A stretch of DNA of 57,948 nt. It comes from Planctomycetota bacterium. GTDB lineage: Bacteria; Planctomycetota; UBA8108; UBA1146. A program made the translations under genes and the position numbers. Below are positions 28,215 to 35,455 of the stretch, piece by piece. The DNA lies in the NCBI GenBank assembly GCA_016776905.1, contig JADHSM010000019.1:1-57948 (forward strand), written 5' to 3'. The stretch's first letter is position 1; each line of letters opens with the position of its first letter. A model generated the notes under the pieces. The model saw only the letters and a program-made list of their open reading frames with translations, had not been told where the DNA came from and searched no databases.

Positions 28215-28832
28215 TCACTTGGTCTTTTTGGCGGCCTTGATCTTGGCGATTGCCGCAGAAGGATTCTTGGTAACTTTGCCCACGCAACCCTTACAGCATA
28301 CAAAAACGAGAGTGTTTCCGACGATCACATGCTTGGGCTTGCCCATGCTATCGAGTTTTTCGTCACTGATGACACAGGTCGTTAGAGGGTAGTCTTTTTT
28401 CTGAGCGTTTAGGATTTCTGTATCCAACTTCATGAAAGTCGGAGCAGGATTTTTTACGAGCTTGCGAGCACAGCCACCACAGCAGACTCGTACAAGTCTA
28501 TTATTTACGACCACGTCTTTTGTTTTTTCACCGAGTGGTTCTCCGGAAAAAACACATGTATTGATGGGGTACGAAGACTTCTGTTGCTTGATTATCTTCT
28601 CGTCAACTTTTGCGAGGTATTTTTCTGGAGTCTTCTTGAATGAAGGCACGCATCCTTTGCAGCAGAATTTGACTTGGCGTCCTTCATGGACATAAACGAT
28701 GGGCTCGCCCATTGAGCCCAATTTTTTGCCTGCGACTGCGCAGGTATCGAGCGGGTAACTCTCGGAAGCAGGAACCGCTTTATCTAAAGGGGCGGTACCT
28801 GTCATGACGATGGCAAGAAGTAGTGTCAACAT
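28215..28832 (-). CDS. secreted protein with three TRASH-like Cys-cluster modules
   Basis: The N-terminus MLTLLLAIVMTGTAP is a short signal peptide. Three modules of about 58 residues follow, each beginning Y-P-(L/I)-x-T-C, then a G/D-x-x-L-G-S-M-G-like turn, a basic/hydrophobic strand, the cluster C-C-(K/G)-G-C and K-(T/N)-P. The spacing of about 25 residues between the first Cys and the cluster, then C-x3-C, resembles the TRASH metal-binding fold (C-x19-22-C-x3-C). A role in periplasmic metal binding or sensing is therefore likely but unproven. AAGGA lies upstream of the start. No partner enzyme or transporter is adjacent. Confidence 0.75.
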   Translation of the reverse strand: MLTLLLAIVMTGTAPLDKAVPASESYPLDTCAVAGKKLGSMGEPIVYVHEGRQVKFCCKGCVPSFKKTPEKYLAKVDEKIIKQQKSSYPINTCVFSGEPLGEKTKDVVVNNRLVRVCCGGCARKLVKNPAPTFMKLDTEILNAQKKDYPLTTCVISDEKLDSMGKPKHVIVGNTLVFVCCKGCVGKVTKNPSAAIAKIKAAKKTK

Positions 28833-28966
28833 TTGGAATCCTTTTCATTGATTGAGGGAACGCAGTTCGTTCCTGAGTCCAACTAACATGTGTCAAAGTG
28901 TACTTGAGGATCTGATACAAACAAAAAAAAGATAAGCCAGAATCGTTTTGAGTGCTCGAATTTGAG

Positions 28967-30073
28967 TTATTCGCTCTCTTGTGGCTCAAGGGTGTCTTTA
29001 TTCAAAACGGTGATCTTGCATTTGACGGCGAAATGATCACTGAAACCTTCTTCCCACTTTCCCCGGAATTTCCGGAATCGGGCAGGCTTAGAGGCATTCT
29101 GCGGGGTATCGATCATGAATGCTGGAGCATGAACCGAAACGCTATCAGCGACGAGAGCTACTCCTGATTTGTCCAATAACCCAGGCGAGACAATGATTTG
29201 GTCGAAACAATTCCAGGTCCAACCCGTCCAGTAATAGGAAGTTCCACTATCGGAAGACCGTGCAAACTTCCATGAAGGATTCCAAAGATATGGAGAAAAG
29301 GTAGAAGTGTTTCCTTTTTTGATGGAGATATTGGAAGGGTGAACAACGGGGCGTAATTCTCGCACCGCTTTCAGAACTTCTCTCACCGATGGATCCCAGG
29401 GGTCGTCGTTCAGGTCACCTAGAACGATGATTTCTTTAGTTGGGTTTTTCTGTAATAGGTCGTCGACGATTTTCCTGACAGTGGATGCTGCTAAAATTCT
29501 GCGAGGAGTACTTTTCTCTCTGCCGCCATATCGGGAGGGCCAATGGTTGACGAGAAATGTGATAGGAACTCCAGAGATGGACAGTTCCGCTTCGAAGACT
29601 CCTCTTGTCGTTCCATTCCCTTCACCCAGATCGATGGTGTGAAGAGTCGGCCCTGATTCAATCTTGAATGGGGCCTTATAGAGGAGTCCAAGGTCGATCC
29701 CGCGACGATCCGGGGAATCGGTGTGAAGGATCGACCAGTTATCTTCTATTAAGAGAGGATGCTCTATGAGGTCTTCAAGAACACGCCTGTTTTCTACTTC
29801 ACAGACGGCCAGAACATCGGTCTCCATCGATTTCACAGCTTTGGCGAGATTATCCAATTTTCGACGGTATCGTGCTTCGTCCCATTCTTTCTCGGGCAGG
29901 AACTCATCGTCGCCTGGGTTGTTGGGATCGTCCTCGAAATCGAATAGATTTTCCAGATTCCAAAATGTAACGGTATGACTAGCAGGGGGGGGCTCCGACA
30001 GATGGGGGTCTGCCTCGTAGAAGTGACTGGAGCAGGATATAGTGAGCAGGAGTGTTGAGATCAGTAGATTCAT
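28967..30073 (-). CDS. endonuclease/exonuclease/phosphatase family lipoprotein
   Basis: I chose ATG at 30073; a longer frame begins at TTG 30091. MNLLISTLLLTISC is a lipoprotein signal with Cys at residue 14. The mature part shows the EEP (DNase I-like) motifs in order: FWNLENLFD, the metal-binding glutamate in LAVCEVEN, the active-site NHWPSRYGG, VLGDLND and a C-terminal SDHFAVKC. The length of 368 residues is normal for secreted bacterial EEP proteins. It probably hydrolyses phosphodiesters or phosphomonoesters outside the cytoplasm; the substrate (nucleic acid, inositol phosphate or lipid) cannot be read from the sequence. Confidence 0.88.
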   Translation of the reverse strand: MNLLISTLLLTISCSSHFYEADPHLSEPPPASHTVTFWNLENLFDFEDDPNNPGDDEFLPEKEWDEARYRRKLDNLAKAVKSMETDVLAVCEVENRRVLEDLIEHPLLIEDNWSILHTDSPDRRGIDLGLLYKAPFKIESGPTLHTIDLGEGNGTTRGVFEAELSISGVPITFLVNHWPSRYGGREKSTPRRILAASTVRKIVDDLLQKNPTKEIIVLGDLNDDPWDPSVREVLKAVRELRPVVHPSNISIKKGNTSTFSPYLWNPSWKFARSSDSGTSYYWTGWTWNCFDQIIVSPGLLDKSGVALVADSVSVHAPAFMIDTPQNASKPARFRKFRGKWEEGFSDHFAVKCKITVLNKDTLEPQESE

Positions 30074-30226
30074 GTGAATTCTCGTTTCCAAGGATCAATT
30101 CCTTAGTCGGTATCGTCGCTTCAATCAGCGATGGAGGCAACACAGAGTCTTGAGGAGTTCTTCCCCGATTTGAAGAAATTTGATTGAATAAGCACAACAG
30201 ACAACCCGATTCGAACAGGAGCCGAG

Positions 30227-30652
30227 ATGAAATTCGAGATCAGTAAGCCAGTATTCGCTTTATTTATGGGAGTGATGTTTGGTATCGCCGTCGGAAGCCT
30301 TCTGGGAGGAACTGTCGTGGCAAGCCAGAATGGGCAAGATGGTTTTTCGCGATTGTTCGGTGTATGGCAGGCTGGTGTGGTAGAGGAAACCCACGATATG
30401 TCAGTTGGTTATGATGTTTCAGGTAAGGAAAGATCTCGAAAGACACTTGAAGAGCGACGCGAACTTTTGGCAGTACCAAGTCACTACGGTTCTCTCGTCG
30501 GAGTCACCGGAGGAGTTGAGCAGTCGGTTCTCTGGTATCAGGATAACGCGGGTGTCATCAGAAACGTATTGATCGAAGGAGCTGGATTATCTCCGTTGAG
30601 AATCGACCCAAAAGAGACCTTTAAACGTAAAGCGAAAATGATTCAGCGATAG
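30227..30652 (+). CDS. membrane-anchored protein of unknown function (141 aa)
   Basis: GGAG lies a few bases before the ATG. One N-terminal hydrophobic segment (about residues 9-32, rich in Gly/Val) is followed by a soluble part with a charged stretch (GKERSRKTLEERRELL) and a small beta-like C-terminal region. The segment could be an uncleaved signal anchor. I do not recognise a family. It ends two bases before the stop of the convergent patatin gene. Confidence 0.7.
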   Translation: MKFEISKPVFALFMGVMFGIAVGSLLGGTVVASQNGQDGFSRLFGVWQAGVVEETHDMSVGYDVSGKERSRKTLEERRELLAVPSHYGSLVGVTGGVEQSVLWYQDNAGVIRNVLIEGAGLSPLRIDPKETFKRKAKMIQR

Positions 30653-30654
30653 AG

Positions 30655-31863
30655 TCAGGATTTGTGAACAGTCTTGGGTTCATCTTGAAGAAACAGGATC
30701 AGTTCGTCTGCTCTTTCTCGGGCATCTTTTTCGCCCATGGATATAAGGGCCTGAACATACTCTGGTTGGAACATGAGTAGCGACAACAGATCGCTGCCCT
30801 GTGAATCTTGTGTTCCTAATCCTCGCTCCATGAATCGGAATGGACCCGGCAGATCAGGTTCGAATTGACCTGCGAGTAATCCAGGATCTTCTGAGGGGCG
30901 TGCCGTCAGCATGTCCACGGGACGAAAGCCCATACGGTCTTCTTCAGGTAACTTTTCTAACAGTTTATTAAATCGTTGAACATTCGTGGCGTCGTAGTCG
31001 AGGGAGTCTAGGAAGATGGCGTTCATCAATACACCTGCGACCTGAGCTGGGGGAGGGTAGGAACCTTCCGTCTCGATGGGAGGAAGTGTTCCGTTTGGGA
31101 GATATCGAGTAGAGATCGCGAGTATTTTTTCTGCACCCAAGTGCATCGCAGGAGACAATGGCGTGGTTAATCGAACCCCGCCGTCACCGTGCCAACAACC
31201 TTCGACTTTGACCGCCGGGAATACCAGCGGGATAGCACACGAAGCGAGGATGTGGTCTAGGCGAATCTTTGTTTCAATACCAGATCGATTTGTTCGTTGC
31301 CAAGGATGGGCGTCGTTGCCGTGAATCCAAGTTACAGAACGACCACTATCATAGTCAGTTGTAGTGATGGCTAAGGCGTCGAGTTTTCCTCGCAATATGT
31401 TTTCCTCGATGCCAGGAATCTTACCATTCGCAAGGCATTGGGTTTCATTGGTCAAATATTTGCGCAGAGGATTTGTATCTACGAGGCCGCGAATAGTAGG
31501 CGCAAGGGAACTTCCTCCACTGAGAAGTTTGAGCCCCCATCGAGTCACCATGCTGGCGAGTGAGAAAGTACTCGCTTCGAAAACCTGATCTACGGTTAAC
31601 TTTGACCACAGTTTTTTTAGGTCTGAGGAGGATTCTGCCAAGGATCCTTGATGCCTCGCCAAGTGGACAGCATTGATGGCTCCCGCCGAAGTGCCGCAAA
31701 GGATGGAAAATCGAAAGTCAGGAATTCGTTTGCCAATGTACCTCAGGAAGCCGGCCTGGTAGGCAGATCGGGCTCCTCCACCACCAAGAACTAGTGCTAT
31801 CTTCCTTTTACCCGACATCTCTAAGCCACTTCCCGGTGTCACTTCATCAACGAAATACCTCAT
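30655..31863 (-). CDS. patatin-like phospholipase
   Basis: The start ATG is at 31863; a TTG one codon upstream and an ATG at 31818 are alternatives. The serine lipase motifs of the patatin/RssA class are complete: the glycine-rich oxyanion loop GGGGARSAYQAGF, the nucleophile elbow GTSAG and the Asp of the Ser-Asp dyad in HGDGG. No signal peptide is present, so it is probably cytoplasmic or associated with the inner face of the membrane. At about 400 residues it is longer than RssA and carries a C-terminal extension of unknown role. Likely activity: acyl hydrolysis of phospholipids. Confidence 0.9.
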   Translation of the reverse strand: MRYFVDEVTPGSGLEMSGKRKIALVLGGGGARSAYQAGFLRYIGKRIPDFRFSILCGTSAGAINAVHLARHQGSLAESSSDLKKLWSKLTVDQVFEASTFSLASMVTRWGLKLLSGGSSLAPTIRGLVDTNPLRKYLTNETQCLANGKIPGIEENILRGKLDALAITTTDYDSGRSVTWIHGNDAHPWQRTNRSGIETKIRLDHILASCAIPLVFPAVKVEGCWHGDGGVRLTTPLSPAMHLGAEKILAISTRYLPNGTLPPIETEGSYPPPAQVAGVLMNAIFLDSLDYDATNVQRFNKLLEKLPEEDRMGFRPVDMLTARPSEDPGLLAGQFEPDLPGPFRFMERGLGTQDSQGSDLLSLLMFQPEYVQALISMGEKDARERADELILFLQDEPKTVHKS

Positions 31864-32003
31864 CAAAGGATTCCATCTTTATGAATTCTTGGCACATCGG
31901 GGGTCTGCTGGTTGCGGGCGCGGGGTGATCATGGCTTCATTATAGGAATTCAACGGTAGGGTAGCGGAGTTCAAAAGGCTGAATTTCGGTGTGATCTGTA
32001 TCA

Positions 32004-32732
32004 ATGATCAATGAGTCTGATGGGTTGGGAACTGATTTGCTTTCGATTGTGATTCCGGTCTGGGATGGAGCAAAATTTCTGGGGTCAGCCGTCGAGGCCA
32101 CTCTGGAATATGTGGACTCTCTAGACGAGGACGCAGAGGTCATCGTCGTTTCGGATGGATGCACCGATAATCCTCAGGAGGTGATGGCGCATTTATCTCA
32201 TCGGGATAAAAGAGCCAAATTCATCATCCTCGACAAGCATCGCGGCAAAGGAGCTGCAGTCAGAGCCGGAGTTCTCGCAGCAAAGGGAGACTTTGTTGCC
32301 ATGTTGGATGTCGATCTTTCAGCCCGCCCGGAAATGATATCAGTGCTGCAAAAAAATATGGAACCAGAAGTTTCCATCGTTTGCGGATCCAGATCTATTC
32401 CGGGTGCGGATCTCCCTGTTCCTCAAAAGTGGCACCGTAGATGTGCAGGATATGTATTCAGCAGCTTGGTCCATTTCTTCTCTGGCATACAGGTTCAGGA
32501 TTCTCAGTGTGGCTGTAAACTCTTTAGGTCTGAGCACCTCAAGCCTATTTTCGTGGGTTTGAAGACAGAGGGATTCGCGTTCGATGTGGAAGTACTGCTG
32601 AAAGCAGAGCAGTCAGGCCTCGTGGTCAGAGAAGTCCCCATTACGTGGTCAGATTCCGGAGAGAGTAAGGTTCGATTCATTCGTGATGGAATGAAGATGC
32701 TTTGGACAGTCCTGACCCTCAGACGAAGATAG
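32004..32732 (+). CDS. family 2 glycosyltransferase, dolichyl-phosphate glucosyl/mannosyltransferase-like
   Basis: A GT-A fold with the nucleotide-binding start LSIVIPVWDGAKF, VVSDGCTDN, the metal-binding D-x-D in MLDVDLS, and the QDSQCGCKLF motif that resembles the DTQCGFK signature of ALG5/DPM-type enzymes. There are no C-terminal membrane helices at 242 residues, so it is a soluble or peripheral synthase. It probably transfers a sugar from a nucleotide donor to a polyprenyl phosphate or envelope acceptor. No cluster of surface polysaccharide genes is adjacent. The start is uncertain because no clear ribosome site is seen. Confidence 0.85.
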   Translation: MINESDGLGTDLLSIVIPVWDGAKFLGSAVEATLEYVDSLDEDAEVIVVSDGCTDNPQEVMAHLSHRDKRAKFIILDKHRGKGAAVRAGVLAAKGDFVAMLDVDLSARPEMISVLQKNMEPEVSIVCGSRSIPGADLPVPQKWHRRCAGYVFSSLVHFFSGIQVQDSQCGCKLFRSEHLKPIFVGLKTEGFAFDVEVLLKAEQSGLVVREVPITWSDSGESKVRFIRDGMKMLWTVLTLRRR

Positions 32733-32883
32733 ATCTGTGCACTTGGCGTCGAGTTGGTGGATAGGAAATCGATCAGAAGATAAAATCGAGTGATTCGATC
32801 CGACTGCTCAGGTGATTTCGATGAGTTTCATTCTTCGAATCTCAAATCCAAGCCTGCGGTAGAGACGTCCTTGAGAGGTTTTA

Positions 32884-33573
32884 ATGAACGGTTCAGCGAT
32901 CTACATATGGATCATCATAGTGGTCATGCCATTGGGCTTGATTTCCTGCGGACCCACCTCTCCTGGCCCAGATCCCGAGCCTGCTCGCCAAAACTCCTCC
33001 ATCGAAAAAACAACCACCCTAGAAGGCGGCTCCGTCAAGCCAGAAGAGGTCGGGGGTCACTCGCAGGGAATGACGCCGGAACAGATCGAGGGCCTTTCAG
33101 GAGCTCCTGAGGAAGCCTCTTCATATCCTCTTCCTGACCTGTCATTAATGTCAGAGGCCAGTTTTCAGCGAAATGCGAAGATGGGCCGATTGGTTGCAAG
33201 GCAGAGGTGCATTCTTTGCCACAAGATCGAAGGTCGCGGGGCGATATTGCAGCCTCCACTGATCCAGGTCTCTATGCGCAGGCTAGACCGTATGAAGACG
33301 TATGATTCACATCTGGACCAGCTCAGGACCAGCGACCCCGATCGTTACTCTTCAAAGAAAGATCTCTTTGAAAAGATCACCGCAGAAGCAGATGTCCTGC
33401 GAAAAATGCAACTTTGGCTGGGTGGATACCTGAGGCGCCCGACCTTTGACAATTCACAGGCAAAAATGCCCTTGCAAGTTCTCAAACCTGTAGAAGTGGA
33501 TCAACTTGCCTGTTATGTCATCCAACTCGCTATTGAGGGCTATCAACAGGGTGAAGCGCCACTCGAAGACTGA
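32884..33573 (+). CDS. monohaem cytochrome c-type lipoprotein
   Basis: The N-terminal hydrophobic segment ends in LGLISC, a lipobox, so the protein is probably lipid-anchored. A Pro/Glu-rich linker (about residues 24-85) leads to one haem-binding motif CILCH. A candidate axial Met lies in SQAKMPL near the C-terminus, followed by a final helix (VDQLACYVIQLA) as in class I cytochromes. It is probably a periplasmic electron carrier. Transcription may run on into the structured region that ends at the terminator near 33939. Confidence 0.82.
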   Translation: MNGSAIYIWIIIVVMPLGLISCGPTSPGPDPEPARQNSSIEKTTTLEGGSVKPEEVGGHSQGMTPEQIEGLSGAPEEASSYPLPDLSLMSEASFQRNAKMGRLVARQRCILCHKIEGRGAILQPPLIQVSMRRLDRMKTYDSHLDQLRTSDPDRYSSKKDLFEKITAEADVLRKMQLWLGGYLRRPTFDNSQAKMPLQVLKPVEVDQLACYVIQLAIEGYQQGEAPLED

Positions 33574-33740
33574 CATTACTGTCCTATATATCATCGGACT
33601 CAACTGTCAACTCCGACAGTCATACGATGAATGGCGATTGCGGATCTCAGAAAAATAGGTGAAACAGTATACCTCTGTTGTCTCAAGTACCGGAGGACTC
33701 GGCAGGGGTAGTCGATTTATTGGCGATAGATAACCTAGGC
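33574..33740 (+). other. gap between the cytochrome c gene and the candidate RNA
   Basis: No gene is seen. A weak promoter-like pair at its end (TTATTG at 33717-33722, 17 nt, CATATT at 33740-33745) would place a transcript start near 33752, at the first long-range stem of the RNA candidate. Confidence 0.3.
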
Positions 33741-33750
33741 ATATTGAGTT

Positions 33751-33939
33751 TCTCTTACGCGTGTTTCTGCTCTTCGGTCTGACTTCGGGGGACGTCAACC
33801 GACTCGCTGTAACCAGCAGACAGAAGCAATCACTGCGGTTCCTCACCGCAGCACTTCGCGGGAGAAGCGGGGGACACCAGTGACGATTAAATATCGTCAC
33901 CTACCTTCTGGTCCACTTCTCGGGCCGGAAGGTTTTTTT
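33751..33939 (+). ncRNA. candidate structured non-coding RNA with its own terminator
   Basis: No plausible ORF, but nested helices can be drawn. The long-range stem is 33751-33761 with 33857-33867 (one or two mismatches). Inside it, 33763-33769 pairs with 33821-33827 and encloses two hairpins: 33775-33783 with 33794-33801 (one bulge) and GCTG/CAGC at 33806-33817. Next come a perfect seven-bp hairpin (33833-33839 with 33845-33851), a perfect eight-bp hairpin (33880-33887 with 33893-33900) and the terminator. The octamer CGGGGGAC occurs twice, at 33786-33793 and 33868-33875. The alternative is a long 3' untranslated region of the cytochrome gene. It matches no RNA family I know. Confidence 0.5.
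33903..33939 (+). terminator. intrinsic terminator of the candidate RNA
   Basis: A 12-bp stem (33903-33914 with 33922-33933, with G-T pairs) and a seven-T run. It is oriented for + strand transcription; the next gene is on the minus strand. Confidence 0.88.
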
Positions 33940-33974
33940 ATGCCTTAAGTTTTGCCTTTTGGGAACCGTCGAAA

Positions 33975-34442
33975 TTAAACTCCGGCGAGGCCTAGATCGC
34001 TTTCATCGAGAAGGTTAAATCCGTCATCGAGAAGCAAGTTACGGGAAGTTTCATTTTCATCGACATGGATAACGAGCACGCCGAATCCATGGGGGCGAGT
34101 CAGCATAGGGTATGCATAGTGGATGTTGATTTCAGCCTGAATAAGACTGCGGCAGATCATCCGGATTCCAGCTCTCTCATTGGGAACCTCTACGGCCAGA
34201 ATAGGGCTGACAGATGTTGGAACATCATTTTCTTCCAGAGCTCTATATGCGGTACCTACCCGGTCGACGATGAGTCGCACGATGGCGTGATCTGCACTGT
34301 CGACGACAGACAGAGCATGAACCAGAATATCCTCTGCAGTGAGGTATCTGAGGACTTCCCTGAGCTTGCCTACCCGATTATCGAGGAAGAGACTCAACTG
34401 TCGGACATATGGATCCGTGTAGTCTTTTTCTGTCTTAAGCAT
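33975..34442 (-). CDS. double ACT-domain protein
   Basis: 155 residues with two ACT-like halves. The first is LSLFLDNRVGKLREVLRYLTAEDILVHAL-like; the second is AVEVPNERAGIRMICRSLIQAEINIHY-like. Stand-alone double ACT proteins bind amino acids and serve as small regulatory subunits or sensors. No biosynthetic gene is next to it, so its ligand and partner cannot be named. It is cytoplasmic and faces the candidate RNA convergently. Confidence 0.82.
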   Translation of the reverse strand: MLKTEKDYTDPYVRQLSLFLDNRVGKLREVLRYLTAEDILVHALSVVDSADHAIVRLIVDRVGTAYRALEENDVPTSVSPILAVEVPNERAGIRMICRSLIQAEINIHYAYPMLTRPHGFGVLVIHVDENETSRNLLLDDGFNLLDESDLGLAGV

Positions 34443-34514
34443 TCAGGAATCCCACATTTTCCAATGATAGAACCGGCACGATGGCCGGGGTTCTAATGAT
34501 CCACTCGAAAGAGA

Positions 34515-35363
34515 TTAGAATCTTCCGGTGGGACCGCCACCCTGATTGTTGCCACCCGAGTTGTTGCCACCCGAGTTGTTGCCGCCAGAGTTATTGCCGC
34601 CAGAGTTATTGCCGCCAGAGTTATTGCCGCCGCCGCCACCGCCTCTGCCACCTCTCCAACTGTCCTGGGGAATCTCAAGGTACTGCTCATATTGTGCGCT
34701 GGTCAGAATCCCTGCGATTTCTTCATTTTGCTCTTCGCGAACACTATTGATGAGGTTTCTGGATTCTCCTCTGTCGAGGTTCATTTCTCTGGATTCCATC
34801 ATCAACTGCATTCTCTCCGAAGAGTGATCGATCATGAGGGTTGAGAAATCTTCAGCAGTTCTCCCTTGAAGGCCGAGCTGATCTGCGATTCGATCGGCGC
34901 GCTCTTGGGTTCGCTCAGCCATGCGGTCTTGCCACCGTTGCATTTGCTCTTCCCGTTTTTCTTGTTCAATCGACTCTAAAGTATCTCTCACCTTTGAATC
35001 GAATTGATTCAGGTCAAGAGCAGCGACGCCTTCGCCGGAAGCGGCATTTGCATTTCTTGGAACTTCTCTTGCGATGGCCTGCATGCTCGCGCTGTCTTGG
35101 GCAAGTTTGTAGGCAATCGCTTCGACCAATGCGTCAGGGATATCCGACGGAATCGCTTCGCTATCACTCATATCGGAAACGAGAAAGTTCGAAGTGGGCT
35201 CAGGTCTCTCTTCAACAGAAGTGAGTCTGGCTTCAAGAACTTGAATCTTGTTTTGGAGCATCTTGATGGAGTTTGCAGATTCTGAAGCCTCGTTCAGAGT
35301 GTTTACAAGAACTGCAGTACCAGCAAGGGTGATCACAGTTAAAATGGTGAGAAAGATTTTCAT
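34515..35363 (-). CDS. exported coiled-coil protein with Gly/Asn repeat tail
   Basis: AAGGA lies before the ATG. The N-terminus MKIFLTILTVITLAGTAVLV is a membrane anchor or signal peptide, then a coiled coil follows (about residues 30-52, MLQNKIQVLEARLTSVEE). A long charged helical region (about 125-235) is rich in Glu, Arg, Gln and Met, reminiscent of periplasmic Spy/CpxP-type helical proteins. The C-terminus is glycine-rich with five GGNNS units encoded by 15-nt repeats. The function is unknown; an envelope stress or scaffold role is a guess. Confidence 0.75.
   Translation of the reverse strand: MKIFLTILTVITLAGTAVLVNTLNEASESANSIKMLQNKIQVLEARLTSVEERPEPTSNFLVSDMSDSEAIPSDIPDALVEAIAYKLAQDSASMQAIAREVPRNANAASGEGVAALDLNQFDSKVRDTLESIEQEKREEQMQRWQDRMAERTQERADRIADQLGLQGRTAEDFSTLMIDHSSERMQLMMESREMNLDRGESRNLINSVREEQNEEIAGILTSAQYEQYLEIPQDSWRGGRGGGGGGNNSGGNNSGGNNSGGNNSGGNNSGGNNQGGGPTGRF
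34546..34635 (-). repeat. 15-nt tandem repeats encoding GGNNS units
   Basis: Six consecutive 15-base units in the coding frame, the sixth imperfect. Copies 1-2, 3 and 4-5 form near-identical subtypes, which suggests recent slippage expansion. Confidence 0.85.
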
Positions 35364-35382
35364 GTTTTCCTTTCAGGAACAA

Positions 35383-35407
35383 AACTGTGAGTTGCCTCAC
35401 CACAGTT
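35383..35407 (-). terminator. weak hairpin between ftcD and the coiled-coil gene
   Basis: AACTGTG (35401-35407 read on the minus strand) pairs with CACAGTT (35383-35389), followed on the minus strand by a short T-rich stretch. It could be a weak terminator or attenuator. Confidence 0.35.
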
Positions 35408-35455
35408 CGTAAGTGGGCCACTCATCCTGAGAACCCCAGATTCAATCTGGAGTTA

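Noticed and set aside
33840..33900. Resemblance to the c-di-AMP (ydaO) riboswitch because of GCGGGGGAC
   Set aside because: The later conserved GGGGTGAATC and CGAATCCGTCAGC-type parts are missing, and no downstream + strand gene follows.
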